Assembly (NCBI GenBank): GCA_029287645.1
Contig: JARFQS010000281.1
Coordinates: 1 to 6,924, forward strand
Origin: Thermoanaerobaculia bacterium
GTDB taxonomy: Bacteria; Acidobacteriota; Thermoanaerobaculia; Multivoradales; JAHEKO01
Direction: 5' to 3'
DNA: 6,924 bases
Part shown: positions 1-6,721 of the stretch, one piece after another
How positions within the stretch are numbered: the stretch's first letter is position 1
Layout: each line of letters begins with the position of its first letter
Position numbers and translations under genes: made by a program
The notes under the pieces: model-generated
Seen by the model: only the letters and a program-made list of their open reading frames with translations
Database searches by the model: none
Told to the model about the DNA's origin: nothing

Positions 1-1
1 A

Positions 2-931
2 TACGGCATTGAGCACGGCGATCTCACGGACCCGCTGGCCGAGAGTGAGTACCGAGCCTTACGTCAGACGGCGGCCGATGGTGGGGTCATCCGTGGAATC
101 AAGGTGCCCGGGGCCGCAGCCAGTAGCCGGCGCCAGATCGATGCTTGGGCTCAGGTGGCGCGAGATCACGGAGCCGCGGGGGTGTTGACTCTCAAGATGA
201 CCGACGGCGAGCTCCAGTTTCAGGTCAAGGGCGTGCTGAGCCAGGCAGAGTTGAGCGCGGTTGCCGATCGCCTCGAGCTCGCCGAGGGGGACCTCGGATT
301 GCTGGTGGCGGGGACGAGCTCCGTGGCTTCGGCCGCGCTGGGAGCGGTGCGGTTGGACGCGGCGAGCGAGCTGGGTCTGGTGCCAGAGGATCGACACGCG
401 TTTGTCTGGATTACCGAGTTTCCGCTGCTGGAGTGGGATGAGGACTCGCAGCGTTGGTATGCGACGCATCACCCCTTCACCAGCCCCGATCCGCGAGATC
501 TCTCCCGACTCGAGACGGATCCCGGCAGCGTTCGGGCGAGAGCCTACGACGTCGTGATGGATGGTCTGGAGCTTGGGGGTGGATCGATCAGAATCCACGA
601 TAGCGAGCTCCAGCAGCGAGCCTTTGCGGCGCTGGGAATCGACGCAGAGGAGGCCCACGAGCGGTTCGGATTTCTGCTAGAAGCTCTTCGCTTTGGCGCG
701 CCACCGCATGGCGGACTGGCACTTGGCCTGGACCGCATCATCATGGTGATGGCGGGTGCCGCCTCGATACGGGACGTCATCGCCTTCCCGAAGACGACCT
801 CGGCGACTTGTCTGATGACCGAGGCACCTTCAGAAGTCGATGCGGTTCAGCTCACGGAATTGGGCATTGCCCTGGCCGACGCCGAATCTCCGGTGGAACC
901 GGCAGGCGATGCGGAAGAGCCGGAATCTTGA
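2..931 (+). CDS. aspS: Aspartyl-tRNA synthetase, C-terminal half (5' end outside window)
   Basis: This class II aminoacyl-tRNA synthetase attaches aspartate to its tRNA in the cytoplasm. The open frame runs in from the left edge, so 309 residues are visible of a protein usually near 590. The anticodon-binding domain and class II motifs 1 and 2 lie upstream. The visible part begins at the GAD insertion domain (YGIEHGDLTDP, then VPGAAASSRRQID), typical of bacterial AspRS. The catalytic core then resumes with ITEFPLLEWDED, HHPFTSP and GGGSIRIH (575-598). Class II motif 3 is GLALGLDR (713-736), followed by IRDVIAFPKTTSAT. The GTG at 104 is internal, because conserved AspRS sequence precedes it in frame. 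The last 20 or so residues are an Ala/Glu-rich tail. The stop overlaps the start of aroB. Whether the enzyme is discriminating or also charges tRNA-Asn cannot be judged from this part. Confidence 0.97.
   Translation, partial: YGIEHGDLTDPLAESEYRALRQTAADGGVIRGIKVPGAAASSRRQIDAWAQVARDHGAAGVLTLKMTDGELQFQVKGVLSQAELSAVADRLELAEGDLGLLVAGTSSVASAALGAVRLDAASELGLVPEDRHAFVWITEFPLLEWDEDSQRWYATHHPFTSPDPRDLSRLETDPGSVRARAYDVVMDGLELGGGSIRIHDSELQQRAFAALGIDAEEAHERFGFLLEALRFGAPPHGGLALGLDRIIMVMAGAASIRDVIAFPKTTSATCLMTEAPSEVDAVQLTELGIALADAESPVEPAGDAEEPES
913..919 (+). promoter_or_regulatory. Probable ribosome binding site for aroB, inside aspS
   Basis: GGAAGAG lies 8 bases before the TTG at 928. It is a fair match to a Shine-Dalgarno sequence and supports that TTG as the aroB start. 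The site lies in the last codons of aspS, as expected for translational coupling. Confidence 0.5.
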
Positions 932-2019
932 CTCGCTACCGATTGCAGCTGCGTCATCCCTCTGGGGTGACTCCCATCCATGTGGGAGACGGAGTCCTGT
1001 CCGACGATTCCAGTCAGCTCGAGGACTGGGTCCTGGACCGGCGGGTGTTCGTGATCAGCTCACCGACGGTTCTGGGACTGCACGCTCGGGTTCTCGCGCC
1101 CCTCTCCGAGCGGGCGGCCACTTGGAACGTTCTCGAGGTTCCCGAGGGCGAGGACGCGAAGAGCCTCGAGGTTGCGGGAAGCCTCTGGGAGGCGATTCTC
1201 GAAGCCGGAGGCAAGCGAGACAGTCGGATCCTCGCCTTCGGTGGTGGCAGCGTGGGCGACCTCGCTGGCTTCGTGGCGGGATCGTACATGCGGGGCATCG
1301 ACTACGCGCAGGTGCCGACCACGCTGCTGGCTCAGGTCGACGCCGCCATAGGCGGCAAGACGGCGATCAATCTGACGAAAGCCAAGAATAGTGTTGGCCT
1401 GTTTCACCATCCCCAAAGAGTCGTCGCGGACACGCGGTTGCTGAGGACGCTGCCGAGGGAAGAGCTTCGCTCAGGGCTGATGGAGGTCCTGAAGATGGCA
1501 ATCCTGTCCGATGGGGAGCTCTTCGTGGCCCTGGAGAGAGATCTGGAGGGCCTACTGTCCGGCGACGCCGCCACCCTGTCTCCTGTGGTGGCGGCAGCCG
1601 CTGAGGGGAAGATCTCCATTGTCGAACGAGATCCCACCGAGCGGAACGAGCGGATGCTGCTGAATCTGGGCCACACCCTCGGTCACGCTCTGGAAGCAGG
1701 TCTCGACTATCGGCTGCTTCGACATGGCGAGGCCGTGGGCTACGGCCTCCTCTTCGCCGTCCGGCTGGCCGAGAAGCGAGGCCTCTCGGCTGACACCGCG
1801 GGCCGCATCCGGCAACTCGTCGATCGTTTCGAGCTGCCGAAGCTGCCTGCCCTCGAGGTCGATACCCTGATCGAGTTCATGGGACGGGACAAGAAGATCG
1901 ATGAGGGGGGTTGGCGCTGGGTCCTGCCGACGGAGCTGGGTTCCTGTGAGGTCGTGTCTGATCTCGCCAGGGAAGAGGTCGAGCAGGCATTGCAGGCCTT
2001 TCTCACCGAGCTTTCATAG
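928..2019 (+). CDS. aroB: 3-dehydroquinate synthase
   Basis: AroB converts DAHP to 3-dehydroquinate, the second step of the shikimate pathway to chorismate and aromatic amino acids. It is a cytoplasmic enzyme that needs NAD and a divalent metal. From the TTG at 928 it has 363 residues, the usual length. The NAD-binding GGGSVGDLAGF is at 105-115, followed by QVPTTLLAQVDAAIGGKT. The three metal ligands fall at Glu186 (in LMEVLK), His249 (GHTLGHA) and His266 (RHGEAVG). Each is offset by two from E. coli Glu184, His247 and His264, so the enzyme looks intact. The frame stays open upstream to a TTG at 808, but those residues are out-of-frame aspS sequence unlike AroB. The protein resembles AroB from TRYRLQL onwards, and no ATG or GTG fits better. 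The start overlaps the aspS stop as TTGA, so coupling is likely. Confidence 0.96.
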   Translation: MTRYRLQLRHPSGVTPIHVGDGVLSDDSSQLEDWVLDRRVFVISSPTVLGLHARVLAPLSERAATWNVLEVPEGEDAKSLEVAGSLWEAILEAGGKRDSRILAFGGGSVGDLAGFVAGSYMRGIDYAQVPTTLLAQVDAAIGGKTAINLTKAKNSVGLFHHPQRVVADTRLLRTLPREELRSGLMEVLKMAILSDGELFVALERDLEGLLSGDAATLSPVVAAAAEGKISIVERDPTERNERMLLNLGHTLGHALEAGLDYRLLRHGEAVGYGLLFAVRLAEKRGLSADTAGRIRQLVDRFELPKLPALEVDTLIEFMGRDKKIDEGGWRWVLPTELGSCEVVSDLAREEVEQALQAFLTELS

Positions 2020-2100
2020 ATCCCAGAGACGTCGAGAGCACCTCGCGACAGGGTCCACCAGCTGTGGAATGTGGCACGGGAGAGTCGTCCGGTCGAGGGC

Positions 2101-2106
2101 TATAAT
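2101..2106 (+). promoter_or_regulatory. Candidate -10 box upstream of the HD-GYP gene
   Basis: This is an exact TATAAT in otherwise GC-rich DNA, 78 bases before the ATG at 2185. No good -35 box lies 16-18 bases upstream (the bases near 2078-2083 read GGGAGA), and there is no extended -10 TG. If used, transcription would start near 2113 and leave a leader of about 72 bases. The position, in the only real gap of the plus-strand genes, is suitable, but the missing -35 keeps this tentative. Confidence 0.4.
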
Positions 2107-2167
2107 CGTCGCGGCGGTCCAGATCGGGAGCTCGAAAGCTGTTCCGGTCAGCTCGTTTGCGCCGTGT

Positions 2168-2174
2168 AGAAAGG
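2168..2174 (+). promoter_or_regulatory. Probable ribosome binding site of the HD-GYP gene
   Basis: AGAAAGG lies 10 bases before the ATG at 2185. It is a moderate Shine-Dalgarno match and supports that start codon. Confidence 0.45.
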
Positions 2175-2184
2175 TAACCAGGCC

Positions 2185-3948
2185 ATGGCATCCCTGCTCA
2201 GCATCCTCAAGCGCTTGAAGCTTCGCCATTTCCTGTTCGCCTTGCTGTTGATTGCCGGTATCGTCCCACTCGCCTTCAGCAGCTTCCTGGTCATCCGGCA
2301 GAATCGGGAGATTCTGGAGACCCAGGAAAAGGGATACTTGACGCGATCTACACAGTTTCTGTCGCAGGAGCTGGACCAACACCTCTCTTCGACCCGTCGC
2401 CAGTTGATGCAGCTGGGTCAGAGCCTGGTGGCAATTCCATCGAGTTCTGGGATGGCTGACAAGCTTCGTCAGCCTTGGGTGCAGGAGTATCTCCGGGAGT
2501 TCCTCTCGACAGATCCGAATCTGGTTGGTCTTCGGGTGCTGGGCACCGACGGCGTGGGTCCCTACATCGCGGCGATCCGACAGTCGCCTGGGCTGCGGAT
2601 GCAGCTGGACGGGGCATTTGGAGAGGCCGAAGAGGAAGGGAGGGTGGTCTACCGGTTCCTGACGCTCGAGGAGACGGCGGATCCCGTCGCGGTCCTGGCT
2701 GTGCCGATTACAGATGCGGATGGCCAGACACAGCTCTTCGTCGAAGGTGTGACCCGGCTCAGGAGGATGGAGACGCTGTTTCAACAAGAGGCCCGCGGTG
2801 AGGTGTCGGTGTTCTTGATCGACAACCAGGGCAGCATTCTGTGGGGAGGCGAGGCGACGGAAGAGATGCGGCGGGCTGTTCGTCGGTCTCGCCTGGTTCG
2901 TGACTTCGTGCAGACCCCATTGAATATGACCCAGGAGTACACGGTCGTCTCCGACGGGAACGAAGAGCGAATGCTGGGCCGGGTCGGTCCCGTCGAAGCA
3001 GCCGGGTGGGGAGTCGTGATGCAGCGGCCGGCTGCCATCGCTCTCGCCGCAGTGCAGGAGATGGTCTTCAACACCGCTGTCTCGACCGCCGTGCTGATCG
3101 CGTTCGCCCTGGGAATCGCTGTCGCCGCCGCGCGCGGTGTGAGCCGCCCGATCCAGGAGTTGGCGGACACCACCCACCAGATTGCGGCCGGGAACTTCGG
3201 CCAGCGCGTCGAGCTGGGTGTGGCAAGTCAGGAGATTCGAGAGCTGGCTGACGACTTCAATCGCATGAGCGACCATGTGCGGAGTCATGTCGAGCAGCTC
3301 AAGCGCGCCGCCCAGATCAATCGGGATCTGTTCGTTGGATCGATGCGGTCGTTTGTGGCGGCGATCGATGCCAAGGACCCCTACACCCGCGGCCACTCCG
3401 AGCGCGTCGCGGCCTACAGCCGGACGATCTCCAAGTTTCTCGGCCTGCCGGAGGAGGATCGGCACCAGATCTGGGTCGGTGCCTTGCTCCACGATGTCGG
3501 CAAGATCGGCATCGAGGATCATATCCTCACCAAGGTGGATCGACTCACCGATGCGGAGTACGATGCGATGAAGCAGCACACCGTCATCGGCGCTCAGATC
3601 ATGAGTCGAATCGAGCAGCTCAAGGAGATGATCCCGGCCATCCGCTGGCATCACGAAGCCTGGAATGGAGAGGGGTATCCGGACGGTCTCCAGGGCGAGC
3701 AGATCCCGCTGTCCGCTCGGATCGTCGCCGTCGCCGACACCTTCGATGCGATCACCACCAATCGTCCGTACCAGAAGGCCTACGACACGGAGTTCGCCGT
3801 CGAAACCATCACGAAGCTGGCCGGAAAGCGCTTCGACATCGATGTGGTCTCCGCATTCCATCGCGCCTTCGAAGCCGGCCAGATCAGAAAACGAGAAGCC
3901 CCCCTGCCGGTCGCTGCTGCCGAGGCCAAAGCGGCCGTGGCGAGCTGA
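2185..3948 (+). CDS. Membrane-bound Cache-like/HAMP/HD-GYP cyclic-di-GMP phosphodiesterase
   Basis: This 587-residue sensor enzyme probably hydrolyses c-di-GMP at the inner membrane in response to an external signal. A basic start (KRLKLR) leads into a first membrane segment at about 15-36. A roughly 250-residue extracytoplasmic region follows, with features of a double Cache sensor (VFLIDNQGSILWG, and GWGVVMQ before the membrane). The second membrane segment is at about 294-315 and the HAMP linker at about 316-368 (RPIQELADTTHQIAAGNF). The HD-GYP domain covers about 383-570. Its metal ligands all appear present: His404, His436-Asp437 (HDVGK), His465, His489-His490 and Asp518. The signature HHEAWNGEGYP (489-499) has GYP at 497-499. 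An active enzyme is therefore predicted, not a degenerate one. The tail after about 570 is Ala-rich. A small roadblock-like gene follows 25 bases later. The ligand of the sensor is unknown. Confidence 0.9.
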   Translation: MASLLSILKRLKLRHFLFALLLIAGIVPLAFSSFLVIRQNREILETQEKGYLTRSTQFLSQELDQHLSSTRRQLMQLGQSLVAIPSSSGMADKLRQPWVQEYLREFLSTDPNLVGLRVLGTDGVGPYIAAIRQSPGLRMQLDGAFGEAEEEGRVVYRFLTLEETADPVAVLAVPITDADGQTQLFVEGVTRLRRMETLFQQEARGEVSVFLIDNQGSILWGGEATEEMRRAVRRSRLVRDFVQTPLNMTQEYTVVSDGNEERMLGRVGPVEAAGWGVVMQRPAAIALAAVQEMVFNTAVSTAVLIAFALGIAVAAARGVSRPIQELADTTHQIAAGNFGQRVELGVASQEIRELADDFNRMSDHVRSHVEQLKRAAQINRDLFVGSMRSFVAAIDAKDPYTRGHSERVAAYSRTISKFLGLPEEDRHQIWVGALLHDVGKIGIEDHILTKVDRLTDAEYDAMKQHTVIGAQIMSRIEQLKEMIPAIRWHHEAWNGEGYPDGLQGEQIPLSARIVAVADTFDAITTNRPYQKAYDTEFAVETITKLAGKRFDIDVVSAFHRAFEAGQIRKREAPLPVAAAEAKAAVAS

Positions 3949-3973
3949 GCGGCACTCGCCCAAGCCCTCGACC

Positions 3974-4336
3974 ATGCCCTTCCAGTATGTTCTGGCGAAT
4001 CTGCTGGCGGACAATCCCGATGCCGAGGCGGCTCTGTTCCTGGACGACGCCGGCGAGACCGTGGACTTCGCCTGTGCGGAGCAGAGTCCCTACGAGATGC
4101 GATTGCTCGGGGCCTATCTCGGAATCTACCTTCGCCTCATCGGTGGCAGGGTCTCCGAGGCGAACCTGGGTGCCACGCGACTGTTTCACATCGAGAGAGC
4201 GCGGCACCATCTTCACCTGATCGCCTTGCCTGAGGGCTACTACCTGGTCCTCGTGCAACGGCGGCCGGCTCGGGTGGGTAGAGCACGCCGAAGCTTGCAG
4301 GCTGCGGCCGAGCAGCTGAAGTCGGAAATCTTCTGA
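3974..4336 (+). CDS. Roadblock/LC7-like small protein
   Basis: This 120-residue soluble protein has no signal peptide or membrane segment. Its pattern fits the roadblock/LC7 (MglB-like) fold. An N-terminal helix (about 3-13) is followed by a strand-turn-strand with a D-x-x-G-E turn (ALFLDDAGETVDF, 20-32). Next come a helix (about 38-57), two more strands (RLFHIE, 69-74; HHLHLIALPEGYYLVLVQRR, 78-97) and a C-terminal helix (about 100-118). In bacteria this family often dimerises and regulates small Ras-like GTPases in polarity or motility, but no MglA-type GTPase is in the window. The ATG at 3974 is the only plausible start and has no clear Shine-Dalgarno sequence. It sits 25 bases after the HD-GYP gene and 49 before ftsY, so co-transcription is likely. 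The assignment is from fold pattern, not a catalytic motif, and the partner is unknown. Confidence 0.6.
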   Translation: MPFQYVLANLLADNPDAEAALFLDDAGETVDFACAEQSPYEMRLLGAYLGIYLRLIGGRVSEANLGATRLFHIERARHHLHLIALPEGYYLVLVQRRPARVGRARRSLQAAAEQLKSEIF

Positions 4337-4385
4337 CAGGCCCCTGCATGCCCTCGCAGGTCGGGATCGGATAGCATTCCGAGCC

Positions 4386-5354
4386 ATGAATGACGGGGAT
4401 ACACTCGATCTGGCGCCCGAGACAGCTCCTGCGGAAGTAGAGAAGTCGGGCTTCTGGGGGAAGCTGAAGAAGGGTCTGTTCATGACCCACACCGAGTTCC
4501 TGGACCGCCTGGACGCGGCGGTGGAGGGCCGGAGTGTCATGGACGAAGAGATGATGGAGCATCTGGAGGAGATTCTCATCGGCACGGATGTCGGTGTAGA
4601 GACGGCTCTCGAAGTGATCGACTCGGTCAAGGAACGGGTCAGGGGCTTCGAAGCGCGCGACGTTCTGAAGCTGCGAGAGATGCTGGTCGATGAGATGGCT
4701 GTTCTGCTGCTCGACGCTCCGCAACCCGTGGTGCGGACCGACCAGCCGACCGTAACCCTCGTGGTAGGTGTCAACGGTGTGGGCAAGACGACTTCGGTCG
4801 CCAAGTTGGCCCGCTGGTCCCAGGAGCGGGGTGAGCGGGTGGTGATGGCAGCTGCAGATACGTTTCGCGCTGCCGCGGTCGAGCAGCTCTCTCTCTGGGG
4901 CGAGAGACTGGACGTCGACGTGATCAAACAGGCCGCGGGTGCCGATCCCGCAGCGGTGGTCTTCGATGCCCTGCAGGCGGCCAAGGCCCGCCAAGCGGAT
5001 CATGTCATCGTCGATACGGCCGGCCGGCTCCACAACAAGGAGCACCTGATGGAGGAGCTGTCGAAGATCAAGCGAGTCGTCGATCGAGAAGCGGCCTCGT
5101 GGCAGCGCAGGACCCTGCTGGTGCTCGACGCGACGACCGGTCAGAACGCCATCAGTCAAGCTCGGGAGTTCACCCGTGTCGTGGAAGTGGACGGAGTGCT
5201 CCTGGCCAAGATCGACGGCACTGCAAAGGGGGGCATGGCCGTGGCGGTGGCTCGGGACCTGCGGCTGCCGGTGATCTTTCTCGGCGTCGGTGAGACGGCA
5301 GACGATCTCATCGAGTTTCGACCCAGAGAGTTCGCGAAAGCATTGCTGGGCTGA
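4386..5354 (+). CDS. ftsY: Signal recognition particle receptor FtsY
   Basis: FtsY is the GTPase that receives SRP-ribosome complexes at the inner membrane and passes nascent membrane proteins to the Sec translocon. At 322 residues it is a compact form: about 20 mildly acidic residues, then FWGKLKKGL (23-31), a likely amphipathic membrane-contact helix, then the N domain (to about 115) and the G domain. GTPase motifs are G1 GVNGVGKTT (128-136), DTFRAAAVEQL (from 158), G3 DTAGR (from 210), and G4 AKID (274-277) running into DGTAKGG. The C-terminus is GVGETADDLIEFRPREFAKALLG, typical of FtsY. G4 has Ala where TKLD is most familiar, but the specificity Lys and Asp remain. FtsY rather than Ffh is indicated because no methionine-rich M domain follows. 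The ATG at 4386 has only a weak ribosome site. An unrecognised gene begins one base after its stop. Confidence 0.96.
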   Translation: MNDGDTLDLAPETAPAEVEKSGFWGKLKKGLFMTHTEFLDRLDAAVEGRSVMDEEMMEHLEEILIGTDVGVETALEVIDSVKERVRGFEARDVLKLREMLVDEMAVLLLDAPQPVVRTDQPTVTLVVGVNGVGKTTSVAKLARWSQERGERVVMAAADTFRAAAVEQLSLWGERLDVDVIKQAAGADPAAVVFDALQAAKARQADHVIVDTAGRLHNKEHLMEELSKIKRVVDREAASWQRRTLLVLDATTGQNAISQAREFTRVVEVDGVLLAKIDGTAKGGMAVAVARDLRLPVIFLGVGETADDLIEFRPREFAKALLG

Positions 5355-5355
5355 A

Positions 5356-6294
5356 ATGCGTTGGACCCCGCAACCCGCCGATCCCCTGCATTTCTGGATC
5401 GGCCTTGCTCCGCGCTCGTGGCCGGTCGGCGAGGGCTTGTGGGTCGACCTGGCGCGCGGCGGGCTCGGCACGGCCTCGAAGGTGTCCCATGAGATACCTG
5501 AGCAGTGGCCTGGAGAGCCACCAGCCGAGGTCGTCTACCTTCCCTCCGTCCCTGAAGACCTGGAGGGCCGGCGCTCAGGCCTGGTCGCTTCGTTGGTGGA
5601 CATCGGAGCTCCGGTTCTCGTCCAGGCAAGGGCAGGCGTCGTCCCCGGGGTGGATCCTAGGTGGGTTGTATTCGACCCCCTGGAGGCTCTGCTGGCTGGC
5701 AACCTGGAGCTGCTGAAGGATCTGCCATCGGATTCCAGAGTGATGTGGCCTCTGATTGCCGGACTGACCGACGATCGAGGGCAATGGGAGAAAGGTTTCG
5801 CTGCGCTCGCCAGCGCTGGAGTGAAACATGTGCAGCCGCTGGCGCTGGCACTCGATCCGGCGTCCAAGCGGCGACTTGTCGAGCGGGCTGGAGAGGAGAC
5901 CTTCGACTCTCTGTTCCACGGTGTGTCCCCGTCGGAAAGAAGTTTCTCGAGCCTGGCGGCAGAACGGGGATTCGGGCCCTTTCTACCGCGACCGCTTCCG
6001 ACGATGGGTGCGAATCGGGAGAACAAGAAGCTCGCGGAACAGTTGAGCATAGCCGGCGAGCTCTGGTTGCGCGTCGGGCGCTCGGAGTCGGGAGGGCAGA
6101 ACCTCTTTCGATCCGCGCGATGGGTCGATCGTGAGAGCCACGATCTGTCGGCGCTCTGCCGGGAAGGCAACCTGGGCGTGTTCCCCTGGCTCGACTCGAC
6201 CAGCTCTCAGGTGATCACCGATTTCGTGACCACCGGTGCGGCGAGTCTCGTTCAGGAGTTGGAGCAGGAGTATCTAGGTGGCCCGCGGACCTAG
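5356..6294 (+). CDS. Uncharacterised 312-residue protein downstream of ftsY
   Basis: I do not recognise this protein. It has 312 residues and appears soluble, with no signal peptide or membrane segment. It has a single cysteine (SALCREG), so it is not a radical SAM or cysteine-cluster protein. Short hydrophobic strands alternate with helices in the first two thirds (VVYLPSV, APVLVQARAG, WVVFDPLEALL around 106, VMWPLIAGLTDD around 131-140, VKHVQPLALAL), like a beta/alpha or TIM-barrel-type fold. A proline-rich FLPRPLP (209-215) is followed by a helix (ENKKLAEQLSIAGELWLRVG) and a C-terminal region with GVFPWLDSTSS. The ATG at 5356 starts one base after the ftsY stop, so translation is probably coupled. 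A GTG at 5290 would add 22 residues that are only out-of-frame ftsY sequence. Codon use resembles its neighbours, which supports a real gene. Its stop overlaps the ridA stop. No function is proposed. Confidence 0.8.
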   Translation: MRWTPQPADPLHFWIGLAPRSWPVGEGLWVDLARGGLGTASKVSHEIPEQWPGEPPAEVVYLPSVPEDLEGRRSGLVASLVDIGAPVLVQARAGVVPGVDPRWVVFDPLEALLAGNLELLKDLPSDSRVMWPLIAGLTDDRGQWEKGFAALASAGVKHVQPLALALDPASKRRLVERAGEETFDSLFHGVSPSERSFSSLAAERGFGPFLPRPLPTMGANRENKKLAEQLSIAGELWLRVGRSESGGQNLFRSARWVDRESHDLSALCREGNLGVFPWLDSTSSQVITDFVTTGAASLVQELEQEYLGGPRT

Positions 6295-6671
6295 CTCGGT
6301 ATCCTGGCCACCAGGTCGATCTCGACGAGTCCTCCCATTGGAAGGGCCGCCACCTGGACCGTAGACCTCGCCGGTCGGTGCCCGCCCAGCGCTTCGCCGT
6401 AGAGCTCGTTGAGCGTAGGGAAGTCGGCCATGTCGACGATGTAGATGGTCGCCTTGACCACGTCCGAGAAGCCGCAACCCGCAGTCGCCAGGACCTGGGT
6501 CAGGTTCTTCAGGACTTGCTTGGCCTGGGCTTCAAAGCCGCCGTCGACGATCTTGCCGCTCTCGGGATCGAGTGCGATCTGACCCGAGGTGAACAGCCAA
6601 TCACCCTGACTCACGGCCTGCGCATAGGGTCCGATGGCGGCAGGTGCATGATCGGTGTGGTGAGTCTGCAT
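6291..6671 (-). CDS. ridA: RidA family reactive enamine/imine deaminase
   Basis: RidA (YjgF/YER057c/UK114 family) hydrolyses reactive 2-aminoacrylate and related enamine/imine intermediates released by PLP enzymes such as threonine dehydratase, protecting other PLP enzymes. It normally works as a cytoplasmic trimer. The protein has 126 residues, the usual size. It shows IGPYAQAV (13-20, Tyr16), LFTSGQIALDP, and ARSTVQVAALP followed by GGLVEIDLVA. Arg102, which binds the substrate carboxylate, and Glu117, which activates water, keep the 15-residue spacing of E. coli Arg105 and Glu120. Position 104 is Thr where E. coli has Cys107. This supports an active deaminase, not one of the Rid subfamilies lacking that Arg. 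The ATG at 6669-6671 has a very strong ribosome site. hpt ends 50 bases upstream on the same strand. The stop overlaps that of the converging 312-residue gene. Confidence 0.94.
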   Translation of the reverse strand: MQTHHTDHAPAAIGPYAQAVSQGDWLFTSGQIALDPESGKIVDGGFEAQAKQVLKNLTQVLATAGCGFSDVVKATIYIVDMADFPTLNELYGEALGGHRPARSTVQVAALPMGGLVEIDLVARIPS

Positions 6672-6678
6672 TGTGTTG

Positions 6679-6685
6679 CCCTCCT
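6679..6685 (-). promoter_or_regulatory. Strong Shine-Dalgarno sequence of ridA
   Basis: Read on the minus strand this is AGGAGGG, 7 bases before the ridA ATG. It is the only near-perfect ribosome site in the window and fixes the ridA start. Confidence 0.85.
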
Positions 6686-6721
6686 GTAGTGGCGGTCGGA
6701 TGAACGCCCTGGATCGGGTGG

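Larger units (their letters stand above)
2020..2184 (+). other. Intergenic region between aroB and the HD-GYP gene
   Basis: This is the only non-coding stretch of any size in the window, 165 bases. It has no open frame with family character and no hairpin followed by a T-run, so no intrinsic terminator for aroB is seen. It contains a TATAAT box (2101-2106), a small set of possible hairpins built on AGCT (2129-2153) and a ribosome binding site (2168-2174). Confidence 0.6.

Noticed and set aside
808..927. N-terminal extension of aroB from a TTG at 808
   Set aside because: The 40 extra residues would be read out of frame from conserved aspS codons and do not resemble AroB; the family similarity starts after 928.
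2031..2050. Possible terminator hairpin after aroB (CGAG/CTCG)
   Set aside because: The stem is only 4 bp with a 5-base loop and no T-run follows.
2072..2090. TGGCAC resembling the -24 element of a sigma-54 promoter
   Set aside because: The expected TTGC-type -12 element is missing at the right spacing (the bases there read AGTC).
2014..4014. A 666-codon open frame on the minus strand opposite the HD-GYP gene
   Set aside because: The plus strand encodes a well-conserved HD-GYP protein over the same bases. The antisense translation is His/Arg/Asp-rich with no recognisable motif, and long open antisense frames are common in GC-rich genes.
4343..4360. Inverted repeat CCTGC/GCAGG between the roadblock-like gene and ftsY
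   Set aside because: It is a 5-bp stem with an 8-base loop and no T-run. It could slightly affect ftsY translation but is not a convincing terminator or riboswitch.
5290..5355. Earlier GTG start at 5290 for the 312-residue gene
   Set aside because: It would overlap the conserved C-terminal codons of ftsY by 65 bases, and the added residues look like out-of-frame translation. The ATG at 5356 is better placed.
4137..5471. A 444-codon open frame on the minus strand opposite ftsY
   Set aside because: It is a shadow of ftsY and its neighbours. It has no family motifs, and its composition is that of antisense GC-rich coding DNA.
6691..6708. GGCG/CGCC inverted repeat between hpt and ridA
   Set aside because: The 4-bp stem with a 10-base loop and no T-run is too weak for a terminator.
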